A DNA stretch of 64,000 bases from Thiothrix sp. GTDB lineage: Bacteria; Pseudomonadota; Gammaproteobacteria; Thiotrichales; Thiotrichaceae. Position 1 is the stretch's first letter; each line of letters opens with the position of its first letter. Where the stretch lies: NCBI GenBank assembly GCA_008015155.1, contig SSFA01000015.1, positions 81,665 to 145,664 of the forward strand. The letters run 5' to 3'. Made by a program: the position numbers and the translations under genes. A model generated the notes under the pieces. The model saw nothing but the letters and a program-made list of their open reading frames with translations, was not told the DNA's origin and did no database searches. Below are positions 18,524 to 28,249 of this stretch, one piece after another.

Positions 18524-18550
18524 TGCTTGCAACTAGGCTTAGTGCAAGCA
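18524..18550. promoter_or_regulatory. Inverted repeat upstream of zur
   Basis: TGCTTGCA-N11-TGCAAGCA, perfect 8-bp arms that again contain TGCAA/TTGCA half-sites, adjoining operator 3. Possibly an extended operator or a second binding site; the spacing differs from the other sites. Confidence 0.4.
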
Positions 18551-18661
18551 GCAGTGTAGTGAAAGTCCTTTACTTAGACTAGGGCTGATAGCTAGGCAGT
18601 GCTAAGCAAAATTGTTATCATCCGCACTTTTCTTTTTGCAAACTAGAGTGTTGGCCACACC

Positions 18662-19757
18662 ATGGAACTGAATCTGATTTATACCAAAATCAAAGATCTG
18701 CAAGCGCGTTTAGAGGCGCTTAGGGGGTATCTTTGACTATGAAACTAAGCACGAACGCCTCGAAGAAGTAAACCGCGAATTAGAAGATCCGAAAATCTGG
18801 GATAATCCTGATTATGCTCAACAATTGGGTAAGGAACGGGCATTTCTAGATAATGTCGTGGGTGGGATTAAACGCCTCAGCAACGGTCTAACCGATGCGA
18901 ATGACCTCTTGGAGATGGCCGAAGCGGAAGGCGATGAAAGCAGCGCGAATGATGTGATTGCTGAAGTCGACGCCTTAGAGCAAGAAGTCGAAAAGCTTGA
19001 ATTCCAACGCATGTTCTCTGGTGAGTTGGATCGTAATAACGCTTTCTTGGATATTCAGTCCGGTGCAGGTGGTACTGAAGCGCAAGATTGGGCAGAAATG
19101 ATTTTACGCATGTATTTGCGTTGGGGTGAAGCTAAGGGCTTTAAGACCGAATTGATTGAGGCCTCAGCAGGGGATGTCGCCGGAATTAAGAGCGCGACGA
19201 TTAGTTTTGAAGGCGAATATGCTTTTGGTTGGCTACGTACTGAGACGGGTGTACATCGCTTAGTGCGCAAATCGCCGTTTAGTGCTAATGGCATGCGCCA
19301 TACCTCGTTTGCCGCGGTGTTTGTCTCGCCGGAAATTGATGACAATATCGAGATTGATATTAATCCTGCGGATTTAAGGATCGATGTGTATCGTGCTTCC
19401 GGTGCTGGCGGTCAGCACGTTAACCGGACTGAATCGGCGGTAAGGATTACGCATCTGCCGACCAATACTGTAGTGCAATGCCAAAATGGGCGTTCTCAGC
19501 ACCAGAATAAAGATACCGCGATGAAGCAGTTGCGCGCTAAGTTATATGAGCTTGAATTACTCAAGCGTAGCGAAGAAAAGCAAGCTTTAGAGCAAACCAA
19601 ATCCGATGTGGGTTGGGGCAGTCAGATTCGTTCTTATGTATTGGATCAGTCAAGGATTAAAGACTTACGCACTGGTGTAGAAACTTCCAATACCCAAGCA
19701 GTGTTAGATGGTGGACTCGACCGCTTTATTGAGGCGAGCCTAAAAAGTGGACTATAA
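18662..19757 (+). CDS. prfB: Peptide chain release factor 2 (programmed +1 frameshift)
   Basis: RF2 reads UGA and UAA stop codons. The gene is in two frames: 24 codons from the ATG at 18662 end at an in-frame TGA (18734-18736), and the remaining 340 residues continue in the +1 frame from 18735. Joined, the product is about 364 aa, the normal RF2 length. The catalytic GGQ is in [13 protein letters not shown]. The N-terminal piece ([17 protein letters not shown]) is a typical RF2 start. Release activity requires frameshifting, which lets low RF2 raise its own synthesis. lysS follows 14 nt later, the common prfB-lysS order. Confidence 0.96.
18721..18737 (+). promoter_or_regulatory. RF2 programmed frameshift site
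   Basis: An internal Shine-Dalgarno-like AGGGGG (18722-18727) is followed after 3 nt by CTT TGA C. This is the standard RF2 slippery site: ribosomes pause at the UGA and slip +1 on CUU. Confidence 0.96.
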
Positions 19758-19771
19758 AGCGGACGCAGGAC

Positions 19772-21280
19772 ATGAGTGAACAAGAGAATCAGCAACAGAC
19801 TCAGCAGGACGATAACCAACTAATTCAACAACGCCGTGAAAAGTTGGCAGGCTTGCGTGCGCAGGGTAATGCGTTTCCCAATCAGGTTGTGCGTGAGCAT
19901 AAAGCCGCCGATTTACATGCTGCTTATGGTGAGCATGACAAAGAATGGTTTGAAGCGAATGAAGTGCGCGTATCAGTAGCCGGTCGGGTGATGCTACGCC
20001 GGATGATGGGCAAGGCCAGCTTTGTAACCCTGTCAGATACTTCTGGGCGTATTCAAGTTTATGTGCAATTGCAGCGGGTCGGTGAGCAAACCTTTGAGGC
20101 TTATAAACATCAAGATATTGGTGACATTATTGCTGTCGAAGGGATGCTGTTTAAAACCCAAACCGGCGAGCTTTCGGTGAAGGCTGATTCGGTACGTTTA
20201 CTGACTAAATCCTTACGCCCGTTGCCGGAAAAATTCCACGGTTTAACCGATCAAGAACAGCGTTATCGTCAGCGCTATATTGATCTGATTATGAATGAGG
20301 AAAGCCGTAATACTTTCCGTATGCGCTCTAAGATCATTGCGTATATCCGTAACTTTTTCACTCAGCGCGATTACATGGAAGTGGAAACTCCCATGTTGCA
20401 GGTAATTCCGGGTGGGGCGAGTGCGCGTCCGTTTGTGACCCATCATAATGCATTAGATTTAGCGATGTATTTGCGGATTGCGCCAGAGCTTTATCTCAAG
20501 CGCTTGGTAGTCGGCGGTTTTGAGCGGGTGTTTGAAATCAATCGTAACTTCCGCAATGAGGGTGTATCGGTGCGGCATAATCCGGAATTCACCATGATTG
20601 AATTCTACCAAGCCTATGCCACCTATATCGACATGATGGATTTGACCGAAGCTTTATTCAAAGGCTTAGCGCAAGATTTGCTGGGTACGACTGAAGTTGC
20701 TTATCAAGGGCAAGTCTTTGATTTTGGCAAGCCCTTCGAGCGTATTACGATTCGCGATGCGATTCTGAAATACAATCCTGAGGTGACCGCAGAGCAAATT
20801 GATCATTTAGACTCTGCACGCTTAATTGCTAAAAAACTCCACGCGCCTGTCAAAGACAGTGATGGCTTGGGCAAGGTGCAAATCTCGATTTTCGAGGAAA
20901 CGGTGGAGCACTTATTGCAGCAGCCGACCTTTGTGATGCAACATCCAGCCGAGGTTTCCCCCTTAGCACGTTTGAATGATGAGAATCCATTCGTCACAGA
21001 TCGCTTCGAGTTCTACATCGGCGGGCGCGAGATTGGTAATGGTTTCTCGGAGTTGAACGATGCTGAAGATCAAGCCGAACGCTTCCTCCAGCAAGTGCGT
21101 GAGAAAGAAGCCGGTGATGATGAGGCCATGTTCTATGATGCGGATTTCGTGCGCGCTTTAGAGTACGGTATGCCACCGACTGCAGGTGAAGGTATTGGGA
21201 TTGATCGCTTGGTGATGTTGTTTACTGACTCGCCTTCGATCAGAGATGTGATTTTATTCCCGCATATGCGGCCGGAATAA
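19772..21280 (+). CDS. lysS: Lysyl-tRNA synthetase, class II
   Basis: 502 aa, normal length. An N-terminal OB-fold anticodon-binding domain (about 65-160; [19 protein letters not shown]) precedes the class II catalytic core with motif 1 near 195-225, motif 2 ([11 protein letters not shown]) and motif 3 ([13 protein letters not shown]) at the C-terminus. It charges tRNA-Lys. It lies 14 nt after prfB and probably shares its transcript. Confidence 0.97.
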   Translation: MSEQENQQQTQQDDNQLIQQRREKLAGLRAQGNAFPNQVVREHKAADLHAAYGEHDKEWFEANEVRVSVAGRVMLRRMMGKASFVTLSDTSGRIQVYVQLQRVGEQTFEAYKHQDIGDIIAVEGMLFKTQTGELSVKADSVRLLTKSLRPLPEKFHGLTDQEQRYRQRYIDLIMNEESRNTFRMRSKIIAYIRNFFTQRDYMEVETPMLQVIPGGASARPFVTHHNALDLAMYLRIAPELYLKRLVVGGFERVFEINRNFRNEGVSVRHNPEFTMIEFYQAYATYIDMMDLTEALFKGLAQDLLGTTEVAYQGQVFDFGKPFERITIRDAILKYNPEVTAEQIDHLDSARLIAKKLHAPVKDSDGLGKVQISIFEETVEHLLQQPTFVMQHPAEVSPLARLNDENPFVTDRFEFYIGGREIGNGFSELNDAEDQAERFLQQVREKEAGDDEAMFYDADFVRALEYGMPPTAGEGIGIDRLVMLFTDSPSIRDVILFPHMRPE

Positions 21281-21291
21281 CTTCCCATACT

Positions 21292-21332
21292 GTCACACCC
21301 CGCATTAAATCTAGGGTTTTAGCGGGGGTGAC
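21292..21332 (+). terminator. Hairpin downstream of lysS
   Basis: GTCACACCCCGC pairs with GCGGGGGTGAC with one bulged base, across an 18-nt loop. There is no clear T-tract, so it is either an imperfect terminator or a 3' stabilising structure. Confidence 0.45.
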
Positions 21333-21429
21333 TAAAGTAGGCATGGGCATAATCTATGCTTTAATCCTACTGCTTGGGGTAGAGCTGACAAATGACTCTT
21401 TCAAAACACAGATAATTGAACTTTAGCCT

Positions 21430-22188
21430 CTAGATTTGTGCTAAACCACCGTCTACATCTAGCTCGATTCCATTAATATAAGCTGCATCTGCTGACGCCA
21501 AGAATAGAGCGGCACTCGCAATTTCATTAGGCTGTGCCACATAACCCAAAGGCACAACACCTTTAGCATGTTCATGCAGTGCGGCCAATTGTGCGTCATC
21601 CATTTTTAAGCCATTTTTCATAATAGGGGTTTCTGTTAAGCCAGGGCTGATGGTATTGACCCGAATCTTGCGAGCTTTCAAGTCATTAGCCCATGATCTA
21701 GCAAAGGAGCGCACCGCGGCCTTTGACGCATTATATAGGCTTAAGTTTTCCATGCCCTTATTCGCCACGATAGACCCAGTCAAAACTACTGATGAACCTT
21801 GTTTTAGTAAAGGCAAGAGTGTTTGAACTGTGAAGAACATGCCTTTGACATTGATATCGAAAGTTTTGGAAAACTCCATTTCAGTGGTATCACCAAGATG
21901 ATTGTTTTCAGCGATACCAGCGTTGGCAAACACCACATCGAGCTGATCCCCTCGCTTGTCGATCTCGCTCTTAAGTTTTTGTAGATCATTGAGATTGGCA
22001 ACATCAGAGACGACACCCACCGCCAGAGGCCCCAGCGTAGTCGTCGCCTCATCAAGCGTCTTGGCCGTTCTGCCGGTGATATAGACGCGCTTGGCTCCTT
22101 CAGCTAGCAGTGCTTGGGCAATAGCAAATCCAATACCGGTTGACCCACCGGTAACGACCGCTACTTGATTTATGAATCGATTTGACAT
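21430..22188 (-). CDS. SDR family NAD(P)-dependent oxidoreductase
   Basis: 252 aa from the ATG at 22188 (MSNRFINQ); a longer in-frame start at 22278 overlaps the divergent regulator and is rejected. Classical short-chain dehydrogenase: GGSTGIG cofactor motif near residue 15, NAG near 86, catalytic Ser (VLTGSIVAN) and YNASK, and the C-terminal NGIELDVDGGLAQI. Substrate is unknown. It is divergent from an ArsR-type gene, with a strong dyad in the shared 80-bp intergenic region, so repression by that regulator is likely. Confidence 0.9.
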   Translation of the reverse strand: MSNRFINQVAVVTGGSTGIGFAIAQALLAEGAKRVYITGRTAKTLDEATTTLGPLAVGVVSDVANLNDLQKLKSEIDKRGDQLDVVFANAGIAENNHLGDTTEMEFSKTFDINVKGMFFTVQTLLPLLKQGSSVVLTGSIVANKGMENLSLYNASKAAVRSFARSWANDLKARKIRVNTISPGLTETPIMKNGLKMDDAQLAALHEHAKGVVPLGYVAQPNEIASAALFLASADAAYINGIELDVDGGLAQI

Positions 22189-22204
22189 GGTGATTTCCTT
22201 GTTA

Positions 22205-22240
22205 GGTTCAATTGTTCTACAATTTACGAACAATTGAACC
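22205..22240. promoter_or_regulatory. Perfect 13-bp-arm operator between SDR and ArsR-type genes
   Basis: GGTTCAATTGTTC and GAACAATTGAACC are exact reverse complements separated by 10 nt. The site sits in the divergent promoter region, just upstream of the SDR start, as expected for the binding site of a dimeric winged-helix repressor. Confidence 0.75.
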
Positions 22241-22268
22241 TTAGCATCCCATATGCAACACTGCAAGT

Positions 22269-22589
22269 ATGAAATCACCTAATCACCCACCTATTGAAAC
22301 TCTATCCCTAACGAGGGTGCTATATGCACTTAGTGATCCGATACGCCTTGGCCTTGTGCATAGTCTGGCAACTAAGGGTGAGCAGGCTTGTGGAGCCTTG
22401 AATTTGGCAGTTGCCAAATCCACTGCTTCGCATCATTTTCGGGTCTTGCGGGAATCAGGTGTGATTCAGATGCGACCCGAGGGAACGCATTTCATCAACT
22501 CTCTACGCAAAGAGGACTTGGATCAGCGTTTCCCTGGATTGCTGGATGCAGTTCTTCAAGCTGCCAAGACTGAAACAGAGATAGGTTGA
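22269..22589 (+). CDS. ArsR-type winged-helix regulator
   Basis: 106 aa. The winged HTH spans residues about 15-85 ([16 protein letters not shown], then [19 protein letters not shown]). The classic ELCVCDL metal site of ArsR/SmtB is absent (EQACGALNL instead), so this belongs to the non-metal subgroup, often sensing organic or redox signals. Divergent from the SDR gene; the dyad at 22205-22240 is its likely operator. Confidence 0.88.
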   Translation: MKSPNHPPIETLSLTRVLYALSDPIRLGLVHSLATKGEQACGALNLAVAKSTASHHFRVLRESGVIQMRPEGTHFINSLRKEDLDQRFPGLLDAVLQAAKTETEIG

Positions 22590-22627
22590 TGGGTGACTTA
22601 TAGGATTACTACGTATATCAGCAGTAA

Positions 22628-23434
22628 CTACTGATCCGTATATTTTCTAAGCTCCCGAATTGTCTCCTGATCAAAGCGTTTAAAGCTGCTTAAACTCAAG
22701 CTAGGATAATTTTTAACAGTCTTATGCCAGCTAAACTTGCTAGTACAGGGAGCATCAGGGGTAAAATCACAGCGTGCATTACTAACTGAATTACCTTTAT
22801 ACAAGCGCTTAGGAATATCAAAAATATAAGAGTCATGCGTAGCAGCTTTTTCATAAATAAAACTAGAACCATAGGTATATTGCTGCAACACAAAATCATT
22901 TTGTTTAAAGTGAAATAAATAACTCTGGCGTAAACTGATTTCATTAGGGCCTGTGCTTGGTGGCAGCTCAGCTGGAGTTGCGGGGCCGCTAATAATTAAT
23001 AAATCATTGCTATTCACTCGCTTAACCGTAAAGCCAGCGCGACGAGTTTCAGGCCAAGCGGTTTCAAAAGGACTATTGACTAATTGTTTATAGCTCCCGT
23101 TCGCTTGGCTAATATATACAAACGGGTGGCGTATAAAATAGCCATTACCCACATCTTGTTTAGCAACGGCTACCCAATCTAACATCTCATCTTGATTGAA
23201 ATCATGGCTGAAAGAACTTAATAGAGTCATGCCTGTTGGCAGTAAATCTACAGGTAAGTGAGAGCTAGTATTGAGTTTAGGCTCCTTGGGTTTATTACCA
23301 GCTGTAGTTTGCGCTGTGTGTGTATTCGTTGCTGGTTCGACCACAACGGTACTACAGGCAGTTAATTGGCTAATGAGGACAAGGCCAAGATAGCTTAGAG
23401 GATTTAGCAAAAATGAGGTGTTTTTAAATAGCAT
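22628..23434 (-). CDS. Lipoprotein with possible FG-GAP-like motif, unknown function
   Basis: 268 aa. An N-terminal hydrophobic segment ends in the lipobox LTAC. A Thr/Pro/Lys-rich linker is followed by a domain with SHDFNQDEMLDWVAVA, which resembles a calcium-binding FG-GAP/VCBS type loop (DxNxDxxxDW). The rest is beta-rich with many Tyr/Phe. No recognised family. It is a stand-alone gene convergent with the ArsR-type gene and upstream of no obvious partner. Confidence 0.6.
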   Translation of the reverse strand: MLFKNTSFLLNPLSYLGLVLISQLTACSTVVVEPATNTHTAQTTAGNKPKEPKLNTSSHLPVDLLPTGMTLLSSFSHDFNQDEMLDWVAVAKQDVGNGYFIRHPFVYISQANGSYKQLVNSPFETAWPETRRAGFTVKRVNSNDLLIISGPATPAELPPSTGPNEISLRQSYLFHFKQNDFVLQQYTYGSSFIYEKAATHDSYIFDIPKRLYKGNSVSNARCDFTPDAPCTSKFSWHKTVKNYPSLSLSSFKRFDQETIRELRKYTDQ

Positions 23435-23513
23435 ACAAGGTTCCTGAGACTATGTTAAAGTATAAAAAATAGCAATTAATTTTTATTAAGGCGTATTTAA
23501 TTAAAGCATAATC

Positions 23514-26500
23514 CTAAGTACTTCGATACTTCTTAAAATTCTCCGCCTGTTCAAAGATTTCCTTATACACCTCATCTTTATCCACCGGCGGGTAGCCATG
23601 CTTATAGAGCAGCATGATTAAATCGACTTTTAACTCAGCTTTAATATCCTCGCGCTGGCTCCAATCCACGTAACTGGCTTTATCATCCACTACAGCTTTG
23701 ACGGCTTTTGCCAGCTCAAGCAATTTCTCTTCGGGGTAGGTGAAGTCGTATTTCACGGTGAGGCTTTTTAAAATGTCATAGAAGGCTTTGGCTTCAAAGT
23801 CTAAGCCCATATCCTCGAACGAGGCTTTTTCGACTTGTAGCGCTTCCAGTAAGCCCATTAAATCCTCAGCGAATTCGGTGAGCATGGAGCTATCCAAAAC
23901 ATTTTCTTCGCGGCGTTCATTGTATTGATCCACTAGTTTTTTAAAGCGCTCAGAAAAGTCCATGCCTTTGAGTTTATTGGTTTTCTTAAAGTCGCTAATC
24001 GCACGATTCAGAAGCTTTTGGAGCAGTTTGATTTTGGTGTGCGGCAGTTTGATTTTGTCGATGATATTTAAGTAGTGCTCAGAGAAAATATCGACCTCAG
24101 TGCTAGGTTCTTCGCCGAGGCGAATGATTTCTTCCACGCCTTCGCTTTCCAGCGCTTGTTGAATTAGATCACGCACTTTGGCATTCATTTGCGCGGTATC
24201 GGGGGCATCGCCTTTGGTAAGTTTGGCTAACAAAGAACGCACCGCTAAATAAAAGTGCAGGGTGTCGCGCTCAACTGGGGTAAAGGCATCGGTGCCAACG
24301 CAAATATCATAGGCGGCTTTTAAGCGTTTCACTAAAGCCATAAAGCGTTGTTCGAGTTTTTCACTGCGTTGAATAAATTCCACTGCACGATTTAAGCAGT
24401 CTAATTGCTCAACGGGCGAGCCGTGAAAATAAGCGTGGCTATCAAACTCATGAAAGATTTTAGCTAATAAATCCAGATGGTCTTTGACCACAATAATCGA
24501 TTGTTGCACCTCCTCCACATTGCTTTCATCGCTTTTGGAATATTGTTTCAGCGCTACATTCATTTGCGATTTAATGCCAATATAATCGACTACCAAGCCT
24601 TTTTCTTTGCCTTCAAATTTGCGATTCACCCGCGAAATGGTTTGAATCAGGCTATGGCGTTGAATTGGTTTGTCGATATAAATAGTGTCCAAAAACGGCA
24701 CATCAAAACCCGTCAGCCACATATCCACCACAATGGCGATTTTGAAATTGGATTTGGGGTTTTTGAATTGGCGGTCTAAGTCTTTGCGGTAATCTTTGGT
24801 GCCGAGCATGTCATACAAGGCTTTTTCGTCATCTTTGCCACGTGTCATCACCAATTTAATGCGCTCAATGGCTTTAAAGTCTTTTTGATCTTGTTCGCTT
24901 AGGGTTTCACCTTCAGCGCAAACTTTGGCTTCTGCCCATTCGGGACGTAAGGCAATTACGCGCTGATAGAACGCCCACGCAATTTCACGCTTGCTACATA
25001 CAAATAGCGCTTTGCCTTTAAGCGTTGCGCCTTCATGAATGCGGTTTTCGTAGTGTGCGACAAAATCCTCGGCTAAGGCTTGCAAGCGTTTTGGGTCGCC
25101 TAAAATTGCGCTCATCGTGGCAGAGGCTTTTTTGCTTTCCTCAATCTGATAGTCGTTCGTGCCTTGCTCAGCACATTGCTCGTAATACTTTTCGATTTCT
25201 TCCAGCTTACGATTATCCAGCAAGACTTTAGCGGCGCGGCCTTCATACACAATGCGCACGGTGATTTCATCCTGCACCGATTCTGTCATGGTGTAGGCAT
25301 CGACCACGCGCCCAAACACATCCAAGGTCGCATCAATCGGTGTGCCGGTGAAACCTACAAACGTAGCATTGGGCAGGGAATCATGCAGGTATTTCGCAAA
25401 GCCATAGGTACGCTTCACGCCTTTATCATTCACGGTAATTTTCTGGTCGAGATTGACTTGGCTGCGATGCGCTTCATCGGAGATACAAATCACATTGGAA
25501 CGGTCAGTGAGTAGCTCTAAATCTTCGGTGAATTTGTGAATGGTGGTAAGAAACACGCCACCACTGCTGCGCCCTTTAAGCAATTCGCGTAATTGGCTAC
25601 GGCTTTCCACACTCACTACGGTTTCATCGCCAATATAGTCTTTGGCTTTAACGAATTGTTCGGAAAGTTGATCGTCTAAATCGGTGCGGTCGGTAATTAA
25701 AATAATCGTGGGGCTAGCGAATTCCACGCTTTTCATTAATAGCCGCGTAAGAAATAGCATGGTGTAACTTTTACCGCAGCCGGTTGCGCCAAAGTAAGTT
25801 CCGCCTTTGCCATCGCCGTGGGGTTTGCGGTGCTGTTTAATATTTTCAAATAGCTTGGTGGCGGCGTAATACTGCGGATAGCGGCACACGACTTTTTCTT
25901 CGCGGTGCGATTTATTCGGGAAATAGATAAAGTGGCGAATCACTTCCAATAAACGTTTGGGCTGGAATAAACCTTGAATCAAGGTGTACAGCGAATCAAT
26001 GCCGTCTTTCTCAACCGTTTCATCGCCGGTGATTTTGCGCCACGCATAAAAGAATTCATACGGCGCAAAGGCAGAACCCATTTTATTATTCACGCCATCG
26101 CTAATAATGCACAGCGCATTGTATTTAAGCAGCTCAGGAATATCGCGCCGATAGCGAGTGGTGAGCTGCACATAGGCATCATGAATCGTGGCATTTTCGC
26201 GAATCGCGCTTTTGAATTCAAACAGCACTAAGGGCAAGCCATTGATATATAAAATCGCATCGGGAATACGGGTTTCTTGCCCGATGATTTCGAGTTGGCT
26301 GATGAGTTTGTAGCGGTTATTCGTGGGTAAATAAGCTGTTTTTCCCTCAGCAATGAGGCGTGGTACGTCGCCTGCTTTGGGTTCGCGCTGCGGTTCTAAT
26401 TCACGGTAATCCAGCAGTTGAATGTATAAATCTTTTTGCTTGGGGTCTTCACGCTTTAATAAAAAACCATCCGCCACCAAGCGCATAATGGCCTTGTTGC

Positions 26501-26729
26501 TGTCGTATAAATCCAACGCGGAATAGCCTTCGAGTTGGCGAATAATGGCTTCGATTTCGGAGGCGGTAATCTGCGCGGTTTGGTATTGGGTTTGTAGAAA
26601 GGCGCGTAAATCATCTTTGATGAGAACCTCGGATTTATCGCGTTGGAGGCGAGCGCCGTGAAAGTGCGGATAACCTTGTTCACCGAGATGCTGAATAATG
26701 GCTTGTTCGAGGCGGGCTTCGGTGAACAT
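23514..26729 (-). CDS. hsdR: Type I restriction enzyme, R (motor/nuclease) subunit
   Basis: 1071 aa. An N-terminal nuclease of PD-(D/E)XK type (DAILYINGLPLVLFEFKSA near residues 160-178) is followed by SF2 helicase motifs: Walker A GATGCGKS near 315, motif II DEAH near 415, motif III (GFTGTP), motif VI (QTISRVNR). A helical C-terminal region contacts M/S. It translocates DNA and cleaves at a distance when unmethylated target sites are bound. It is the last gene of hsdM-hsdS-hsdR, 13 nt after hsdS. Confidence 0.96.
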   Translation of the reverse strand: MFTEARLEQAIIQHLGEQGYPHFHGARLQRDKSEVLIKDDLRAFLQTQYQTAQITASEIEAIIRQLEGYSALDLYDSNKAIMRLVADGFLLKREDPKQKDLYIQLLDYRELEPQREPKAGDVPRLIAEGKTAYLPTNNRYKLISQLEIIGQETRIPDAILYINGLPLVLFEFKSAIRENATIHDAYVQLTTRYRRDIPELLKYNALCIISDGVNNKMGSAFAPYEFFYAWRKITGDETVEKDGIDSLYTLIQGLFQPKRLLEVIRHFIYFPNKSHREEKVVCRYPQYYAATKLFENIKQHRKPHGDGKGGTYFGATGCGKSYTMLFLTRLLMKSVEFASPTIILITDRTDLDDQLSEQFVKAKDYIGDETVVSVESRSQLRELLKGRSSGGVFLTTIHKFTEDLELLTDRSNVICISDEAHRSQVNLDQKITVNDKGVKRTYGFAKYLHDSLPNATFVGFTGTPIDATLDVFGRVVDAYTMTESVQDEITVRIVYEGRAAKVLLDNRKLEEIEKYYEQCAEQGTNDYQIEESKKASATMSAILGDPKRLQALAEDFVAHYENRIHEGATLKGKALFVCSKREIAWAFYQRVIALRPEWAEAKVCAEGETLSEQDQKDFKAIERIKLVMTRGKDDEKALYDMLGTKDYRKDLDRQFKNPKSNFKIAIVVDMWLTGFDVPFLDTIYIDKPIQRHSLIQTISRVNRKFEGKEKGLVVDYIGIKSQMNVALKQYSKSDESNVEEVQQSIIVVKDHLDLLAKIFHEFDSHAYFHGSPVEQLDCLNRAVEFIQRSEKLEQRFMALVKRLKAAYDICVGTDAFTPVERDTLHFYLAVRSLLAKLTKGDAPDTAQMNAKVRDLIQQALESEGVEEIIRLGEEPSTEVDIFSEHYLNIIDKIKLPHTKIKLLQKLLNRAISDFKKTNKLKGMDFSERFKKLVDQYNERREENVLDSSMLTEFAEDLMGLLEALQVEKASFEDMGLDFEAKAFYDILKSLTVKYDFTYPEEKLLELAKAVKAVVDDKASYVDWSQREDIKAELKVDLIMLLYKHGYPPVDKDEVYKEIFEQAENFKKYRST

Positions 26730-26742
26730 GGCGTTTCCTTAA

Positions 26743-28092
26743 TTAGTTGAGTGCGTCGGCGGCAAGTTGTTCTGCTTCGGGAATGCGCAATTCGCCGGAG
26801 AGGAGTTTGGGGAGGAGGGTGTCGCGGAGATTTGTTAAGTTTTCAATTTGGTTAGAGTTTACTTCTATTTTTTTATCTAAAGCTTTCACATATATATCAA
26901 AAATTTCCATAATAGCCTTTGAAAAAGACAAAACTGGCAAGTTTTTTAATGACTTTTGATTAATACTACCAAAGACAGTGCCCTCAGATTCAAAGCTTGA
27001 GAAATATGTTTTCATATTGTTAATTGCATAGTAGGTATAGCTTTTTGATTTAGACTTATGCATTACGGCACTTAATCCTCGTCCAATACAACAATCAAAT
27101 TTTGCAATATTAGTATCACCAACAGGTGCACGAACACTAATTAGTGTATCGCCTGATTTAGCAAACTTTTTTGGCTCTGTGCAATAAACTCTATTTTCTG
27201 GATAGCGAAAACCAAAGTCTGTACTGCCTTGGAAAAATGGAATCCCATCGCCCACTTGATTGTAAGTTGTGCTAGGGGGAGATTGCCCCATTTCTACGCT
27301 AAACTCGTTACCCAGAGTCGAAACCTCCCACCCCTCCGGTATCCACCCCATTTCCTCACTCAACACAAACGCCTTCGGAAACAAAGCTTGAATCTCAGGC
27401 GGTAGGGTTTTGCGAGCCTCACCCAAGGCTAAACGCGCGGCGGCTTTGACTTGCAATTCTTCAGGAATCGGATTGCCAGCGGCTAAGGCATTGTCTATCA
27501 CAGGATCAAAATCCACAAACCAGCTTTTAAATAAAGCCTGTGCCATTGCTTCTAAAGTGGCATTCATTTGGCGATTGAGTTCGATTTTGTCGTCGAGGTG
27601 AGTTATAAAATCCCCAATTATAATTTGCTCTCTTAACGGAAAATCTTTGAAATAAAACCTCAGAAAATCCCTAATTTTCATATTAGGTTGAGCTGAGGTA
27701 CTAAAAGCTATAGCGTTTATATGCTGCTTAAATGACTCACTTTGAAGGACATAGTAAATAAATTTTGGATAAAATTTATCTTCATTTATTTTAATTCTTA
27801 TTAATCCGTTATTATATACTGCGTTACAGTCTTCAGATATAAATCTATTTACACCGATTGAAGCTCCTGTACGTGCTATTAAAATATCATTCTTTTTTAG
27901 TTGAAATTTTTTGAAGTTTTCTACAGTTACGTCAGTAAATCCCCAATCTTCATATTTTTTGTTTTGAGATATATCTTGAATGCGTAGGCATTTTAAACCT
28001 GTATTTTGCTCAACAATCGGCGCTCTTTTAATTGCATCTAAACCAGTATTAGCTGAAATGATAGTTTCATTTAAGTCAATTTTACTCCCCAT
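26743..28092 (-). CDS. hsdS: Type I restriction enzyme, S (specificity) subunit
   Basis: 449 aa with two target-recognition domains (TRD1 about 1-145, TRD2 about 255-410), each followed by a conserved helical spacer (LREQIIIGDFITHLDDKIELN; and the C-terminal LTNLRDTLLPKLLSGEL). The TRDs are encoded by AT-rich DNA while the spacers are richer in GC, the expected mosaic of shuffled HsdS. TRD1 begins close to the start, without the N-terminal PEGW segment seen before TRD2 (GWIPEGWEV), so TRD1 may be slightly shortened. The ATG at 28092 lies in a duplicated hsdM tail (see repeat entry). Confidence 0.93.
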   Translation of the reverse strand: MGSKIDLNETIISANTGLDAIKRAPIVEQNTGLKCLRIQDISQNKKYEDWGFTDVTVENFKKFQLKKNDILIARTGASIGVNRFISEDCNAVYNNGLIRIKINEDKFYPKFIYYVLQSESFKQHINAIAFSTSAQPNMKIRDFLRFYFKDFPLREQIIIGDFITHLDDKIELNRQMNATLEAMAQALFKSWFVDFDPVIDNALAAGNPIPEELQVKAAARLALGEARKTLPPEIQALFPKAFVLSEEMGWIPEGWEVSTLGNEFSVEMGQSPPSTTYNQVGDGIPFFQGSTDFGFRYPENRVYCTEPKKFAKSGDTLISVRAPVGDTNIAKFDCCIGRGLSAVMHKSKSKSYTYYAINNMKTYFSSFESEGTVFGSINQKSLKNLPVLSFSKAIMEIFDIYVKALDKKIEVNSNQIENLTNLRDTLLPKLLSGELRIPEAEQLAADALN

Positions 28093-28106
28093 AACCCAAG
28101 CCCTCC
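28082..28106. repeat. Duplicate of the hsdM 3' end at the hsdS start
   Basis: 25 bp that match 28248-28272 at 23 positions. On the minus strand it encodes the same tail as hsdM (EGLGYGE-stop). It contains the hsdS ATG, so the stop and start overlap here as they probably did at the ancestral hsdM/hsdS junction. The two copies lie 166 bp apart and bracket the repeat element. Confidence 0.8.
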
Positions 28107-28142
28107 CAAGAACCTCCCATTAGCCCCTCGCTTGCATAAATC

Positions 28143-28249
28143 GCAACCCCTCCTAACCTCCCCTTATCAGGGGAGGAATAGGAAGAAGCGTGGTAGCGTC
28201 TAATTGTTTTGCTCCCTTCCCTGATAAGGGAAGGGCTGGGGATGGGTTT
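28143..28249. repeat. MITE-like palindromic element between hsdM and hsdS
   Basis: Two hairpins, CCTCCCC/GGGGAGG (28157-28176) and CCCTTCCC/GGGAAGGG (28214-28235), each with a TTATCA or TGATAA loop, face each other as imperfect inverted ends (both read AACCC-TCC...CCCTTATCAGGG inward). No coding capacity. This is the form of a small non-autonomous repeat. It separates two genes that normally overlap. Confidence 0.65.

Noticed and set aside
18825..19757. prfB as a truncated pseudogene or shorter ORF
   Set aside because: The upstream 24 codons and the frameshift site are intact, so the gene is full length with programmed frameshifting.
28143..28249. Possible CRISPR-like repeats
   Set aside because: Only two facing hairpins, no regular spacers or third copy, so it is a mobile repeat and not an array.
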